NCBI GenBank assembly: GCA_037478835.1
Contig: JBBFLV010000008.1
Coordinates: forward strand, 1 to 64,000
DNA: 64,000 nucleotides
Direction of reading: 5' to 3'
From: 630D-37 sp037478835
GTDB lineage: Bacteria; Chloroflexota; Anaerolineae; Anaerolineales; Villigracilaceae
Part shown: positions 1 through 7,679 of the stretch, piece by piece
Numbering within the stretch: position 1 is the stretch's first letter
Layout: the number at the start of each line of letters is the position of its first letter
Translations under genes and position numbers: made by a program
The notes under the pieces: model-generated
Databases searched by the model: none
The model's input: only the letters and a program-made list of their open reading frames with translations
Told to the model about the DNA's origin: nothing

Positions 1-42
1 GTTAAAACAGCAACCTCAACCAAAAGTTACCGAACTAAATTG

Positions 43-123
43 TTAATGTTCATTAAAATCGACAAACCGCTGCGCCAGTTCTGGTGCTAACTGAGGGGTA
101 ATGCTCTTATTCACATTCGACAT
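43..123 (-). CDS. tiny ORF in the next, partial cassette (26 aa)
   Basis: A 26-codon ORF (begins MSNVNKSITP, ends DFNEH) lies just beyond the attC site, in the same orientation as the nitrilase cassette. It would be the first ORF of the next cassette, which runs off the left edge. I recognise no family. It could equally be noncoding cassette DNA or the truncated start of a longer gene with an error. Only its position relative to attC supports it. Confidence 0.25.
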   Translation of the reverse strand: MSNVNKSITPQLAPELAQRFVDFNEH

Positions 124-192
124 TCTGCCTACTCCAGACAAACAGTTAGTCAATAGTGCAATCCAGACACGTTACCTGCCTTCTCTCTTGCG

Positions 193-254
193 GGCTAACG
201 GCTCGCGTTTCAGCCGCAGCGCGGAGCGCTGTCGGCTGCAAACGCTTGTTAGCC
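193..254 (-). mobile_element. integron attC recombination site
   Basis: A 62-bp imperfect palindrome bounded by GGCTAAC and GTTAGCC. Read on the minus strand, the arms pair as GCGTTT/AAACGC, CAGCCG/CGGCTG and CAGCGC/GCGCTG around a 3-nt loop. One arm alone carries two unpaired bases (a G and an A). An unpaired spacer sits next to each terminal core. These are the known structural hallmarks of attC: R and L boxes, extrahelical bases, central spacer and short terminal loop. It begins only 6 bp past the stop codon of the minus-strand nitrilase gene, the usual position of attC in a gene cassette. Confidence 0.8.
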
Positions 255-260
255 GCCGTT

Positions 261-992
261 TTACCGAACCGAAACTAACTCAAACATCAAAGCCATGTCT
301 GTTCCATGCTCCGACTCGGCTAAAACTTCGCCATCTGGACTCACTATCATTGCTCCGCCAAATGACGACTCTGGCAAAGAAGGTTCTTCCAAAGCATTTA
401 CAATCAAACCAGTGATGCCAACTTTCTTGATTTCATTGACATAGGCTTGACGTTCTTCTTTTACCCACCTTTCCAAGTCGGGTGACTTCCCATCAAAACT
501 GCGTGCTAGTGGCAATATCAAAATGTCGGTATCTGAACTTATTTCGGCTTTTACACCATCATCAAACAAATCGCCGCATAAAAGTATAGAAGCTTTACCC
601 AACTCGGTGTCTATTGTCTTTACTTCCTTGCCTGTAGCAAAGGGAGGCTGTTCAATAATTTTTCGATGAATATGGATGATCCTGCCAAACTTATCCACCA
701 AAACAGCAGAACTATAAACACCTTCCTTTGATTTCTCTAACATCCCAAAGCAAATATAACACCGATGCTCTTGGGCTAACTTTGTAATGATGGCTGTCGT
801 TTCGCCAGGGATTGGCTCGGCGAACTCTTCAAAATCCTGCGTCTCATACAAATACCCTGTAAAAGCGCATTCGGGCAGACAAACCAAGTCAGGTTGATAG
901 GATGCTATTTCTTTCAACCTGGCTTGAAAACGCTGTAAGTTCTCTACAGGATTTTTTGCTTCAATTTTCAGCGGGATAAGGCAAACTTTCAT
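261..992 (-). CDS. carbon-nitrogen hydrolase (nitrilase superfamily), integron cassette gene
   Basis: A 243-residue amidase/nitrilase-fold hydrolase. The Glu-Lys-Cys triad is visible: E41 in LPECAFTGY, K111 in HRKIIEQPPF and C139 in LLCGDLFDD. The family cleaves non-peptide C-N bonds of amides or nitriles; the substrate cannot be told from sequence. No signal peptide, so cytoplasmic. The gene is AT-richer than tgt next door. It is flanked downstream by attC (193-254) and upstream by a GTTAGCC core (1012-1018), so it behaves as a mobile cassette of about 819 bp. It lacks a clear promoter of its own and probably depends on read-through or a cassette-borne signal. Confidence 0.88.
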   Translation of the reverse strand: MKVCLIPLKIEAKNPVENLQRFQARLKEIASYQPDLVCLPECAFTGYLYETQDFEEFAEPIPGETTAIITKLAQEHRCYICFGMLEKSKEGVYSSAVLVDKFGRIIHIHRKIIEQPPFATGKEVKTIDTELGKASILLCGDLFDDGVKAEISSDTDILILPLARSFDGKSPDLERWVKEERQAYVNEIKKVGITGLIVNALEEPSLPESSFGGAMIVSPDGEVLAESEHGTDMALMFELVSVR

Positions 993-1011
993 AGTGACCT
1001 ACTGAACTGGC

Positions 1012-1018
1012 GGCTAAC
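1012..1018 (-). mobile_element. cassette boundary core (GTTAGCC)
   Basis: On the minus strand GTTAGCC followed by GCCAGTTCAG lies 20 bp before the nitrilase start codon. The same GTTAGCC core closes the attC at 193-199, so the two cores bracket one complete cassette (about 199-1017). No full attC palindrome is seen to the right, so this may be the first junction of the array, or an attC that has decayed. Confidence 0.5.
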
Positions 1019-1023
1019 TATTG

Positions 1024-1106
1024 TTTAGATGGCCATCCTCTCCATAACAGCCTATATCTTGCAACCGTCATAAACGCCTCGTCATTATGACATCGGCCAC
1101 CTAAAC
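1024..1106. repeat. inverted repeat beside the cassette boundary
   Basis: GTTTAGATGGCC (1024-1035) and GGCCACCTAAAC (1095-1106) are inverted copies with one mismatch. A smaller GTCATA/TATGAC inversion lies inside. Together they would fold into a long hairpin next to the GTTAGCC core. It is not a standard attC because the outer GGCTAAC core is missing on one side. It could be a decayed attC or attI, the end of a small transposable element, or a terminator. Confidence 0.45.
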
Positions 1107-1339
1107 GGCAAAAATGCTCTCGCATTTTCTTCTGCGCTTTGTATTGTATAACAATCTAGATCAAAAGTCAATATTTAAGGGCTTTAATGTTTCTAAACCC
1201 TTAACTAAGCGTGATTCACTGACAAAAACCGCACCGGGTGATGGAGCAGGACACCCGCAAGCGTTTGCTCACAAGTCTTGTCCGTTCCCATCAAAGCAAT
1301 CAGAAGTCATCTCGTCATACCGCTGAGCTCTGTCACGGG
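1107..1339. other. AT-rich gap before tgt
   Basis: No convincing gene. It holds AATGC/GCATT around 1110-1125, a TTAAGGG/CCCTTAA inversion (1175-1204) and a CGGGTG/CACCCG hairpin (1235-1257). It also holds one copy of the CGCAAGCGTTTG motif that recurs at 3.4 kb and 44.2 kb. Base composition shifts here from the AT-rich cassette to the chromosomal average, so this is the likely join between acquired and native DNA. Confidence 0.5.
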
Positions 1340-1345
1340 TATAAT
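1340..1345 (+). promoter_or_regulatory. -10 box (TATAAT) of tgt, leaderless arrangement
   Basis: A perfect TATAAT ends 7 nt before the tgt ATG, which would put the transcript start at or next to the start codon. No Shine-Dalgarno sequence lies between them and no good -35 box is visible. Confidence 0.55.
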
Positions 1346-1352
1346 TTGCCCC

Positions 1353-2486
1353 ATGTTTGAATTCACCCTGGAAGCAACCTGTGGGCGCGCACGCGCCGGC
1401 CGATTTTCCACTCCCCACGGCGAGCTGCTGACGCCGGTCTTCGCGCCGGTCGGTACGCAGGCTACGGTGAAGATGCTTACCCCGGCTCAGGTCGAGGAGG
1501 CCGGTGCGACGTTGATCCTGGCGAATACGTACCACCTTTACCTGCGACCCGGCGATGAGCGCATTCGCCGCTTGGGGGGATTGCACCGCTTTATGCAATG
1601 GCCCCATCCCATCCTCACCGATTCCGGCGGGTTTCAGGTCTTTTCGCTGGCGGCCAACCGTCAGGTGGATGAGGATGGCGTCACCTTCAAAAGCCACATC
1701 GATGGCTCTCTTCACCGTTTTACTCCCGAAAAGGCCATTGCCATCCAGGAGAATCTGGGGGCGGATATCATCATGGCCTTCGATGAGTGCTCCGATCCAT
1801 ACGATCGGGCCTACACGCGCGCTGCGATGGAGCGCACCCATCGCTGGGCGGAACGCTGTTTGCGGGCCAAGACGCGAGACGATCAGGCGCTCTTCGGCAT
1901 TGTGCAGGGAGGAGTTGACCCGCTTCTGCGCGCCGAATCGGCGCGTTTCATCGCTTCCCTGGATACGCCGGGCATTGCCATCGGCGGGCTCTCGGTGGGC
2001 GAGACCAAAGAAGAAATGCACGCTATGCTCGATATTGTCACCGAAATTCTGCCGGCCCACAAGCCGCGCTATCTGATGGGCGTCGGCACACCGGAAGATA
2101 TTATCCAAGGTGTGGCACGCGGCGTGGATATCTTCGATTGCGTGCTGCCGACGCGCCTGGCGCGTCACCACGCGGCCTTTTCACCGCAGGGGCGGCTCAA
2201 CCTGCGCGGCGCGATCTATAGCGACGATGAGCGCCCGATTGACGAAACCTGCGATTGCTATACCTGCCGCCACTTCAGTCGCGCCTACCTGCGACACCTG
2301 ATCATCGCCGGAGAGTGGCTGGCCGGGACCTTGATCTCGATCCACAACATCCGCACGTTGACGCGTCTGATGGAGGAGATGCGTCAGGCGATCTTGGATG
2401 GCACGTTCGAGCGCCGCCTGCCGGAGTGGTTGCAGCGCTGGCATGGGAATGCCCGTCGCACGACGCAACCTGTTATGGAATTTTAA
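1353..2486 (+). CDS. tgt: queuine tRNA-guanine transglycosylase
   Basis: A 377-residue enzyme that swaps guanine-34 of GUN-anticodon tRNAs for a 7-deazaguanine base (queuosine pathway). Visible family features are TDSGGFQVFSL (substrate-binding Asp), the GGLSVGE motif, GVDIFDCVLPTR with the nucleophilic Asp, and the C-terminal zinc site CDCYTC plus a later His. I chose the ATG at 1353 because MFEFTLEATCGRARAG is the usual N-terminus; an in-frame upstream extension has no family similarity. The start seems leaderless, 7 nt after a TATAAT box. Confidence 0.96.
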   Translation: MFEFTLEATCGRARAGRFSTPHGELLTPVFAPVGTQATVKMLTPAQVEEAGATLILANTYHLYLRPGDERIRRLGGLHRFMQWPHPILTDSGGFQVFSLAANRQVDEDGVTFKSHIDGSLHRFTPEKAIAIQENLGADIIMAFDECSDPYDRAYTRAAMERTHRWAERCLRAKTRDDQALFGIVQGGVDPLLRAESARFIASLDTPGIAIGGLSVGETKEEMHAMLDIVTEILPAHKPRYLMGVGTPEDIIQGVARGVDIFDCVLPTRLARHHAAFSPQGRLNLRGAIYSDDERPIDETCDCYTCRHFSRAYLRHLIIAGEWLAGTLISIHNIRTLTRLMEEMRQAILDGTFERRLPEWLQRWHGNARRTTQPVMEF

Positions 2487-2543
2487 TTCTATTGGGGTAT
2501 ATACCAACCTTTCGCCTGCGAATCCAAGTTGAGGAGTTTCTTG

Positions 2544-3350
2544 ATGACCTTTTTTCAAGCCCTGTTCTTCGGCCTGCTCCAGGGATTGACTGAATTCCTG
2601 CCGATCTCTTCTACGGCACATTTACTGCTGGCGCAGAACCTTTTCCGCCTGCCGGCCGATGAGGTCATGTTCGCCTTTTTGGTTTTGGTGCAGTGGGGCA
2701 CGGTGCTGGCGCTGCTGGTCTATTTTTGGCGGGATTGGTGGGATCTGCTGCGAGCCTTTTTTGCCCGCCCCTTTTCCACTCCCCAAAACCGCATGGTCTG
2801 GTATATCTTGATCGGCACGCTGCCGGCTTTGCTGGCCGGAGCGCTGTTGCACGATGCCGTGAAAATGCTCTTTTCCCAACCTTTGCTGGAGGCCGGCATT
2901 CGGCTCTGGATGACGGCCATTTTGCTCACCTTGGCCGAGGTGCTGGGGAAGCGCCAAAGGCAACTCGAATCACTACGGGCGGGCGATGCCCTATGGATCG
3001 GCGCGTTTCAGGTGCTGGCAGTCTTTCCCGGAGCTTCGCGTAGCGGTTCGACCCTGAGCGGGGGCCTATTGCGCGGCTTCGATCGCCCTTCGGCAACGCG
3101 CTTCGCCTTCCTGTTGGCTTTCCCGGTGATGGTAGCCGCCGGGGTCTTTGAGTTGCTGGGGATGATCGGGCAACCGTTGCCCTCCACCTTCCTGCCGACC
3201 CTGTTGACCGGCATGCTGACCGCCGCCCTCAGCGGATGGCTGGCGATTCATTGGCTGCTCCGTTACGTGCAAAAGCATTCGCTCTGGACCTTTGTCTTCT
3301 ACTGCGCCGTGATCGGTAGCCTGGCTTTTGGCTTGTATTTCCGTTCGTAG
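2544..3350 (+). CDS. uppP: undecaprenyl-diphosphatase (bacitracin resistance type)
   Basis: A 268-residue polytopic membrane protein that dephosphorylates undecaprenyl-PP to recycle the lipid carrier for peptidoglycan and other glycans. Both family signatures are present: GLTEFLPISSTAHLLL near the N-terminus and PGASRSGSTLSGGLLRG in the middle. About seven to eight hydrophobic segments. The ATG at 2544 is preceded by GAGGAG at a good distance; an in-frame TTG at 2529 is less likely. It follows tgt by 57 bp and may be co-transcribed. Confidence 0.95.
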   Translation: MTFFQALFFGLLQGLTEFLPISSTAHLLLAQNLFRLPADEVMFAFLVLVQWGTVLALLVYFWRDWWDLLRAFFARPFSTPQNRMVWYILIGTLPALLAGALLHDAVKMLFSQPLLEAGIRLWMTAILLTLAEVLGKRQRQLESLRAGDALWIGAFQVLAVFPGASRSGSTLSGGLLRGFDRPSATRFAFLLAFPVMVAAGVFELLGMIGQPLPSTFLPTLLTGMLTAALSGWLAIHWLLRYVQKHSLWTFVFYCAVIGSLAFGLYFRS

Positions 3351-3353
3351 AGC

Positions 3354-3470
3354 AAACGTCGGCGTTTGCTCCGGACACACGCAAGGGTTATTGGACAAAT
3401 GCAGGCGTTGTTCGACAAACGCAAGCGTTTGTCCTACGAAGATGACAAACGCAAGGGTTTGTCCTACAAG
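3354..3470 (+). repeat. cluster of CAAACG-CAAGCGTTTG type repeats
   Basis: Several near-copies of ACAAACGCAAGCGTTTGTCC occur between uppP and the next gene, in direct and inverted orientation (for example 3414-3432 and 3445-3462). Related palindromes occur at about 1255-1272 and 44209-44236, so this is a dispersed extragenic palindrome family. Confidence 0.65.
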
Positions 3471-3473
3471 AAG

Positions 3474-4145
3474 ATGAGTCGCCGCGGTTTCTTTCTATTG
3501 CTACTTCTTTTGAGCGTGGCCTGTACTCCGCCATCGGCCGCCGAAGTGACGGTCTGGCGCGTGGCGATCCCGCCGATGCTGCGACTGTGGATGGCGGACC
3601 TGGAATCCTGTTTGCCGCTGCAAACCGTGCTTGCACTGGACGGGCCAGAAGCGGCTGTGAGCCTGCGGTGGGGAGAGCCTATCCCCCTGACTTCCCCGGC
3701 TTTCGCCATTGGGCAGGAAGCTCCGCTGGTGATCGTAAATCCCCAGAGTGGCGTGAGTCACCTTTCGGAAGCCCAAGCGCGGGCGATCTTCCAGGGTCAG
3801 GTGCAGCATTGGCGAGAAGTCGGGGGGAGTGACCTGCCGATAGAGGTGTGGATATATCCTCCGGAAGCGGAAGGAATGCCGGCGTTCACGAGCTGGTTAG
3901 GGGGAGAAGTTTCTTCGATGGCGCGCCTGGCGATGACGCCGCAGGAGATGCTCACGGCAGTACAGAGCACGCCCGGCGCCATCGGCTGGGTGGGGGAGCG
4001 CTGGAAGATGCCGGGCACGATCACGGTAGCGCAGTTGCCGGCCCAGCCGATCTTGTTGATCTTTAGCCACCCGCCTTCCCCGGCGGAGGCGCGCTGGGTG
4101 AGTTGCTTGCAAGCGCAGGCCAGACCTCCATCGCTTCAGCCGTAA
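3474..4145 (+). CDS. PstS-like substrate-binding lipoprotein
   Basis: A 223-residue protein starting MSRRGFFLLLLLLSVACTPP, with a lipobox ending at Cys17, so predicted to be membrane-anchored outside the cell. The body resembles the phosphate-binding (PBP-like 2) fold: PLVIVNPQSGVSHLSEAQARAIFQGQV and the following NW-type segment HWREVGGSDLPI are typical. It is shorter than true PstS and has no transporter genes beside it, so the ligand is uncertain. An upstream in-frame extension from 3366 is made of repeat DNA and I reject it. Its 3' end overlaps folC by 83 bp, tail to tail. Confidence 0.75.
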   Translation: MSRRGFFLLLLLLSVACTPPSAAEVTVWRVAIPPMLRLWMADLESCLPLQTVLALDGPEAAVSLRWGEPIPLTSPAFAIGQEAPLVIVNPQSGVSHLSEAQARAIFQGQVQHWREVGGSDLPIEVWIYPPEAEGMPAFTSWLGGEVSSMARLAMTPQEMLTAVQSTPGAIGWVGERWKMPGTITVAQLPAQPILLIFSHPPSPAEARWVSCLQAQARPPSLQP

Positions 4146-5430
4146 CGAACATCGAGCCGGCCACCAACACGGCATTGCCATCCTGGGATGCTAATTCCAA
4201 GGCACGGGCGAAGGCTTGGGCTACCTCAGGATGCGTTTCGAAGGCGATGCCTTGGGCACGGGCTATCTCCTCCAGTTCCGTCAGGGCGGCGGCGCGCGGG
4301 TGACGCGCACGGGTGAGGATCAGCTTCTTGAGTCGCGGTCGGATTTCGCCGAGCATGGCCGGAATATCCTTATCTTCGGAAGAGCCGAAGACCAAGTAGA
4401 CCGCGTGCTGCGGGAAGGTTTCTGCCAGGGTTTGGCTCAGGGCGCGGAAGGAGGCTTGGTTGTGGGCGGAGTCGAAGATCACGGGGGGCTCGGTGCGCAC
4501 GATCTCAAAACGCGCCGGCCAACGGGCGGCGGCAAAGCCCTCGCGGATGGCCTGATCGCTGATGGGAATGCCCTGTTCCTGCAATTTCCATAGGGCGGCG
4601 GCGGCCACGCCGGCGTTCTCCACCTGGTGGGAGCCGAGGAGGGGCAGATGCGTCTCAAGCCGGCGCCCGTCACGGGTCCAGATGCGCACCGCTTGCCCCT
4701 TGAGGCTGAATTCGCTTCGTTCGGCAAACACGTCACGGGTCAGCAGCGTCAACGGGGCGCGTTTTTCTTTCGCTACTTTTTCTATCACTTCTAGTGCTTC
4801 CGGCGCCTGAGAAGCCGAGACGACCGGGCGCCCTTCCTTGATGATGCCGGCTTTTTCGCCGGCGATTTGGGCGAGGGTGTTGCCGAGGACGGCCATGTGA
4901 TCGTAGGAGATGGATGTGATGACGCTCACCTGCGGCCAGACGATGTTGGTCGCATCCAATCTCCCACCCAGGCCGACCTCGATCACGGCAATGTCCACTT
5001 TTTGCTGCGCAAAGTAGAGGAAGGCCAGGCCGGTGGTGATTTCAAAGGTAGTTAGATAGGGGACCTGGGCGATGAAGGGCTTGAGTGTTTCGACAAGCTC
5101 CGCCAGATGGGCATGGGGGATGGGGGTGGCGTTGATCTGGATGCGCTCGGCGTAGTCCAGCAAATGGGGGGAAGTATAGAGGCCGACGCGCAGGCCGGCG
5201 GCTTGGAGCGCCGCGGCGCTCAGGGCACAGACCGATCCTTTGCCTTTCGTGCCGGCGACGTGTAACACGGGGTAGGCGCGGTGGGGGTCTCCGAGCAGAT
5301 GCATGAGTTGTTCCATGCGGTCGAGGTTGAAATCGGCGCGCGCCAGCTCGGAGGCGTGTTTCAGGCTATAATCCACGAAGCTATAGAGATAGTCCAGTGC
5401 CTGTTGGTAAGCGGTTTCGGGGTCGCTCAT
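4063..5430 (-). CDS. folC: dihydrofolate synthase / folylpolyglutamate synthase
   Basis: A 455-residue Mur-ligase-family enzyme that joins glutamate to dihydropteroate and extends polyglutamate tails on folates. The ATP loop is GTKGKGS (residues 60-66), and GLGGRLDATN and the DSAHN segment are also present. The ATG at 5430 follows AAGGAG; the frame stays open upstream but lacks family similarity. It is divergent from the esterase gene (69 bp gap). The C-terminal 27 or so codons overlap the binding-lipoprotein gene on the other strand. Other folate genes lie at 30.0 kb and 42.6-44.2 kb. Confidence 0.95.
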   Translation of the reverse strand: MSDPETAYQQALDYLYSFVDYSLKHASELARADFNLDRMEQLMHLLGDPHRAYPVLHVAGTKGKGSVCALSAAALQAAGLRVGLYTSPHLLDYAERIQINATPIPHAHLAELVETLKPFIAQVPYLTTFEITTGLAFLYFAQQKVDIAVIEVGLGGRLDATNIVWPQVSVITSISYDHMAVLGNTLAQIAGEKAGIIKEGRPVVSASQAPEALEVIEKVAKEKRAPLTLLTRDVFAERSEFSLKGQAVRIWTRDGRRLETHLPLLGSHQVENAGVAAAALWKLQEQGIPISDQAIREGFAAARWPARFEIVRTEPPVIFDSAHNQASFRALSQTLAETFPQHAVYLVFGSSEDKDIPAMLGEIRPRLKKLILTRARHPRAAALTELEEIARAQGIAFETHPEVAQAFARALELASQDGNAVLVAGSMFVTAEAMEVWPALASNSPSAPPPGKAGG

Positions 5431-5499
5431 GGAGTCTCCTTTTGGGAAACAGAAATTTGCGTATGAAATTGCAGGCGAATTGTACTTCAAGAGGTGGAT

Positions 5500-6267
5500 A
5501 TGCTGATTCCAACGGCTGAGCCTTTTTTGCGTCTGGGGAATGCCCCATTGGGGGTGGTGTTGATCCACGGTTTTACCGGCGCGCCGAAGGAGATGCGCGG
5601 CCTAGGAGAGGCCCTGGCCGCACGGGGTTTTTCGGTGCTGGGGGTGCGGCTGGCCGGCCATGCCACGCGGATGGAAGATATGGTGCGCATGCGTTACACG
5701 GATTGGATGGCCGGTGTGGAGGACGGCTATCATCTGCTGCGCGGTGTGGTGCCGAACGTGGCCCTGGTGGGGCTTTCAATGGGCGGCGCGTTGGCGCTTT
5801 TGATGGCCACACGGTTGGAAGTGGTGGCCGTTGCGGCGCTGGCCACTCCTTTTGACCTGCCACGACAGGCCCCGGATGGGATGTTGCGCTTGCTTGCTGT
5901 GCTCCATCCCTATCTTCCGAAGAGCAAGGACGGTCCGGCGAGTGGATGGTTTGACACAGAAGCGTGGAAGGAGCATGTGGCCTATTCGCATAACCCGGCG
6001 CGGGCGATCCTGGAACTGAAGCGTTTGCTGGCGGAGATGCGGGCGGCGCTGCCGCAGGTGCGTGTGCCGACTTTGCTGATGCACTCGCGGCAGGATACGT
6101 ATGTGCCTCCGGAGCATATGGAGCGGATTTACGCCGCATTAGGGACGGTGAACAAGGAGAAGATCTGGCTGGAGAACGCCGGGCACGTGATCACCGAGGA
6201 CCGCACCCGCACCGAAGTCTATGCGGCGGTAGGTGGCTTTTTGCAGCGTGTCCTAGCCACGGTTTAG
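5500..6267 (+). CDS. alpha/beta hydrolase (carboxylesterase family)
   Basis: A 255-residue cytoplasmic serine hydrolase of the thermophilic carboxylesterase/monoacylglycerol-lipase type. It has the oxyanion HGFTG (23-27), the nucleophile elbow GLSMGG with S93, an Asp in HSRQDTYVPPEH and a His in NAGHVITED. The substrate is not determined by sequence. I chose the ATG at 5500 because AGAGG lies 5 nt before it; the in-frame GTG at 5494 overlaps that ribosome site. It ends 4 bp inside the convergent DUF4256 gene. Confidence 0.88.
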   Translation: MLIPTAEPFLRLGNAPLGVVLIHGFTGAPKEMRGLGEALAARGFSVLGVRLAGHATRMEDMVRMRYTDWMAGVEDGYHLLRGVVPNVALVGLSMGGALALLMATRLEVVAVAALATPFDLPRQAPDGMLRLLAVLHPYLPKSKDGPASGWFDTEAWKEHVAYSHNPARAILELKRLLAEMRAALPQVRVPTLLMHSRQDTYVPPEHMERIYAALGTVNKEKIWLENAGHVITEDRTRTEVYAAVGGFLQRVLATV

Positions 6268-6818
6268 ACCCTGAGCCGGCCGCGGAATCCCCTTGAGCTA
6301 TAGTACGAAGGGGCGCTATTGTGATAGACGAAGACGCGACCGTAGCGGCGATCGCCGAAGAGTGCGCCGCCTAGGGCACGGATTTCGGCGGGCGTCTTCA
6401 GCCAGCTGGAGGTGCGGGTATCGAATTCGCCGAGCTGCTGGAGCGCGTGGTATTCCTCTTCGGTGAGCAGTTCAATCCCCATGGCCGCCGCCATATCCAC
6501 TGCATTGCCGGCCGGTGGATGCTCTTTGCGAGATTCCTGCGCGGCGCGATCGTAGCACAGGTTTCGGCGGCCAACCGGACTTTCCGGTGCGCAATCGCAA
6601 AAGATGTATTCGCCGCTCTGCGCGTCATAGCCGATGACATCCGGCTCCCCGCCAGTCCTTTCCATCTCGTGAAGAGAAGCGAGCTTTTCCGGATGGGCTT
6701 CGAGACGAGCCTGAATTTCATCCCATCGCAGGCCGGGGTGACGGTGAGGGTGCTTCTCAAAGCGTGCTTTCAAAATTTCAAGCAGTTCACGTTGTTGTTC
6801 GGGTGAAAGTTCGGGCAT
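6264..6818 (-). CDS. DUF4256 family protein
   Basis: A 184-residue soluble protein matching the DUF4256 family by recall: LKARFEKHPHRHPGLRW, the EPDVIGYD segment, IFCDCAPESP, GRRNLCYDRAAQESR and the C-terminal SAPSYYSSRGFRGRLRV. The function of the family is not known to me. The ATG at 6818 has CAGGAG upstream. It is preceded by a heptamer-repeat tract (6833-6860), and its stop overlaps the convergent esterase gene by 4 bp. Confidence 0.85.
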   Translation of the reverse strand: MPELSPEQQRELLEILKARFEKHPHRHPGLRWDEIQARLEAHPEKLASLHEMERTGGEPDVIGYDAQSGEYIFCDCAPESPVGRRNLCYDRAAQESRKEHPPAGNAVDMAAAMGIELLTEEEYHALQQLGEFDTRTSSWLKTPAEIRALGGALFGDRRYGRVFVYHNSAPSYYSSRGFRGRLRV

Positions 6819-6832
6819 GGTTTTCTCCTGAG

Positions 6833-6860
6833 GACGGTGGACCGTAGACCGTGGAGGGTA
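6833..6860 (+). repeat. heptamer repeat tract (GACCGTR), 4 units
   Basis: Units GACGGTG, GACCGTA, GACCGTG and GAGGGTA in tandem, 14 bp upstream of the DUF4256 start codon. The same 7-bp family occurs at 14.6, 35.4, 48.7, 48.9, 60.7 and 61.9 kb. Confidence 0.85.
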
Positions 6861-6909
6861 GGAAATTCTCTAATGAATGAATTCTACCGCAGACTCTCGG
6901 CAAAACAGG

Positions 6910-6915
6910 TATAAT
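6910..6915 (+). promoter_or_regulatory. -10 box (TATAAT) of the FAD-subunit operon
   Basis: TATAAT 18 nt before the ATG at 6934, with TAGGAG as ribosome site in between. This is probably the start of a long plus-strand transcription unit. No clear -35 box. Confidence 0.5.
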
Positions 6916-6933
6916 CCATTTTAGGAGAGCCCT

Positions 6934-7677
6934 ATGATCCGCGAATATCATCGCCCTCAGACGTTGGAAGAAGCCTTGCAATGGCTGCAGCATCCAAATG
7001 CCTTTCCCCTGGGTGGTGGAACGGCGCTTTCACAGCAGAAGGAGGGGGAGATCATTGCGGTTGATCTGCAGGCCCTGGGCTTGGATCGGATAGAACCGCG
7101 CGGCAATTTCCTTGAAATTGGGGCACGAGTGACCCTGCAACAGCTGCTGGAGTGGGGAGAACTTCCGCCGGATTTGCAGGTGGCTCTTTCGCTGGAGGCG
7201 CCGCTGAATGTGCGCAACATGGCAACCGTAGCCGGGACGATCGTCTCCTGCGATGGGGTTTCTCCGTTCGTAACGGCTTTGTTGGCCCTGGATGCGCGTC
7301 TGATCCGCTATGAAGGGATGGAGGCGCAAGAAACCCTGCTCGGCGATTTTTTGCCCTTCCGTCCGCGTGGGTTGATCACCGCCGTTCGCCTTCCGCTGGG
7401 GAGTGTGCGGTTTGCGTTTGAATACGTGGCACGTACGCCTCTCGATGTGCCGATCGTCTGTGCCGCTCTGACGCGCTGGCCTTCCGGCCGCACGCGCTTG
7501 GCGCTGGGCGGTTGGGGAGATCACCCGCGCCTGGCGATGGATGGACCGGAAGCGGTTGGAGTCGAGATCGCAGCCCGGAATGCTTTCTATGACGCCGCCG
7601 ATGCACGGGCTTCGGCAGAATATCGGCGTGAGATGGCGGCGGTGCTGGCGCGCCGCGCGTTGGCAAAACTGGAGTGA
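6934..7677 (+). CDS. FAD-binding subunit of the xanthine dehydrogenase/CO dehydrogenase type, standing alone
   Basis: A 247-residue protein with the FAD-binding PCMH fold of molybdenum-hydroxylase medium subunits: PLGGGTALSQQ near residue 26 (flavin diphosphate contact), LNVRNMATVAGTIVSCDG and a C-terminal CO-dehydrogenase-flavoprotein-like region. In the family it passes electrons from a 2Fe-2S subunit to FAD. No molybdopterin or iron-sulfur subunit is nearby, so it may work with partners encoded elsewhere or have a separate role. The next ORF begins 3 bp after its stop. Confidence 0.82.
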   Translation: MIREYHRPQTLEEALQWLQHPNAFPLGGGTALSQQKEGEIIAVDLQALGLDRIEPRGNFLEIGARVTLQQLLEWGELPPDLQVALSLEAPLNVRNMATVAGTIVSCDGVSPFVTALLALDARLIRYEGMEAQETLLGDFLPFRPRGLITAVRLPLGSVRFAFEYVARTPLDVPIVCAALTRWPSGRTRLALGGWGDHPRLAMDGPEAVGVEIAARNAFYDAADARASAEYRREMAAVLARRALAKLE

Positions 7678-7679
7678 GC

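Noticed and set aside
101..415. Plus-strand ORF of 104 residues
   Set aside because: It runs across the attC site and antisense to the nitrilase gene, and its translation has no protein-like pattern.
1235..1257. Hairpin upstream of tgt as a preQ1 riboswitch
   Set aside because: The stem CGGGTG/CACCCG lacks the A-rich tail and pseudoknot of the preQ1 classes, and the tgt promoter lies downstream of it.
6934..7677. Complete molybdenum hydroxylase operon
   Set aside because: Only the FAD subunit is present; neither a 2Fe-2S nor a molybdopterin subunit gene lies next to it.
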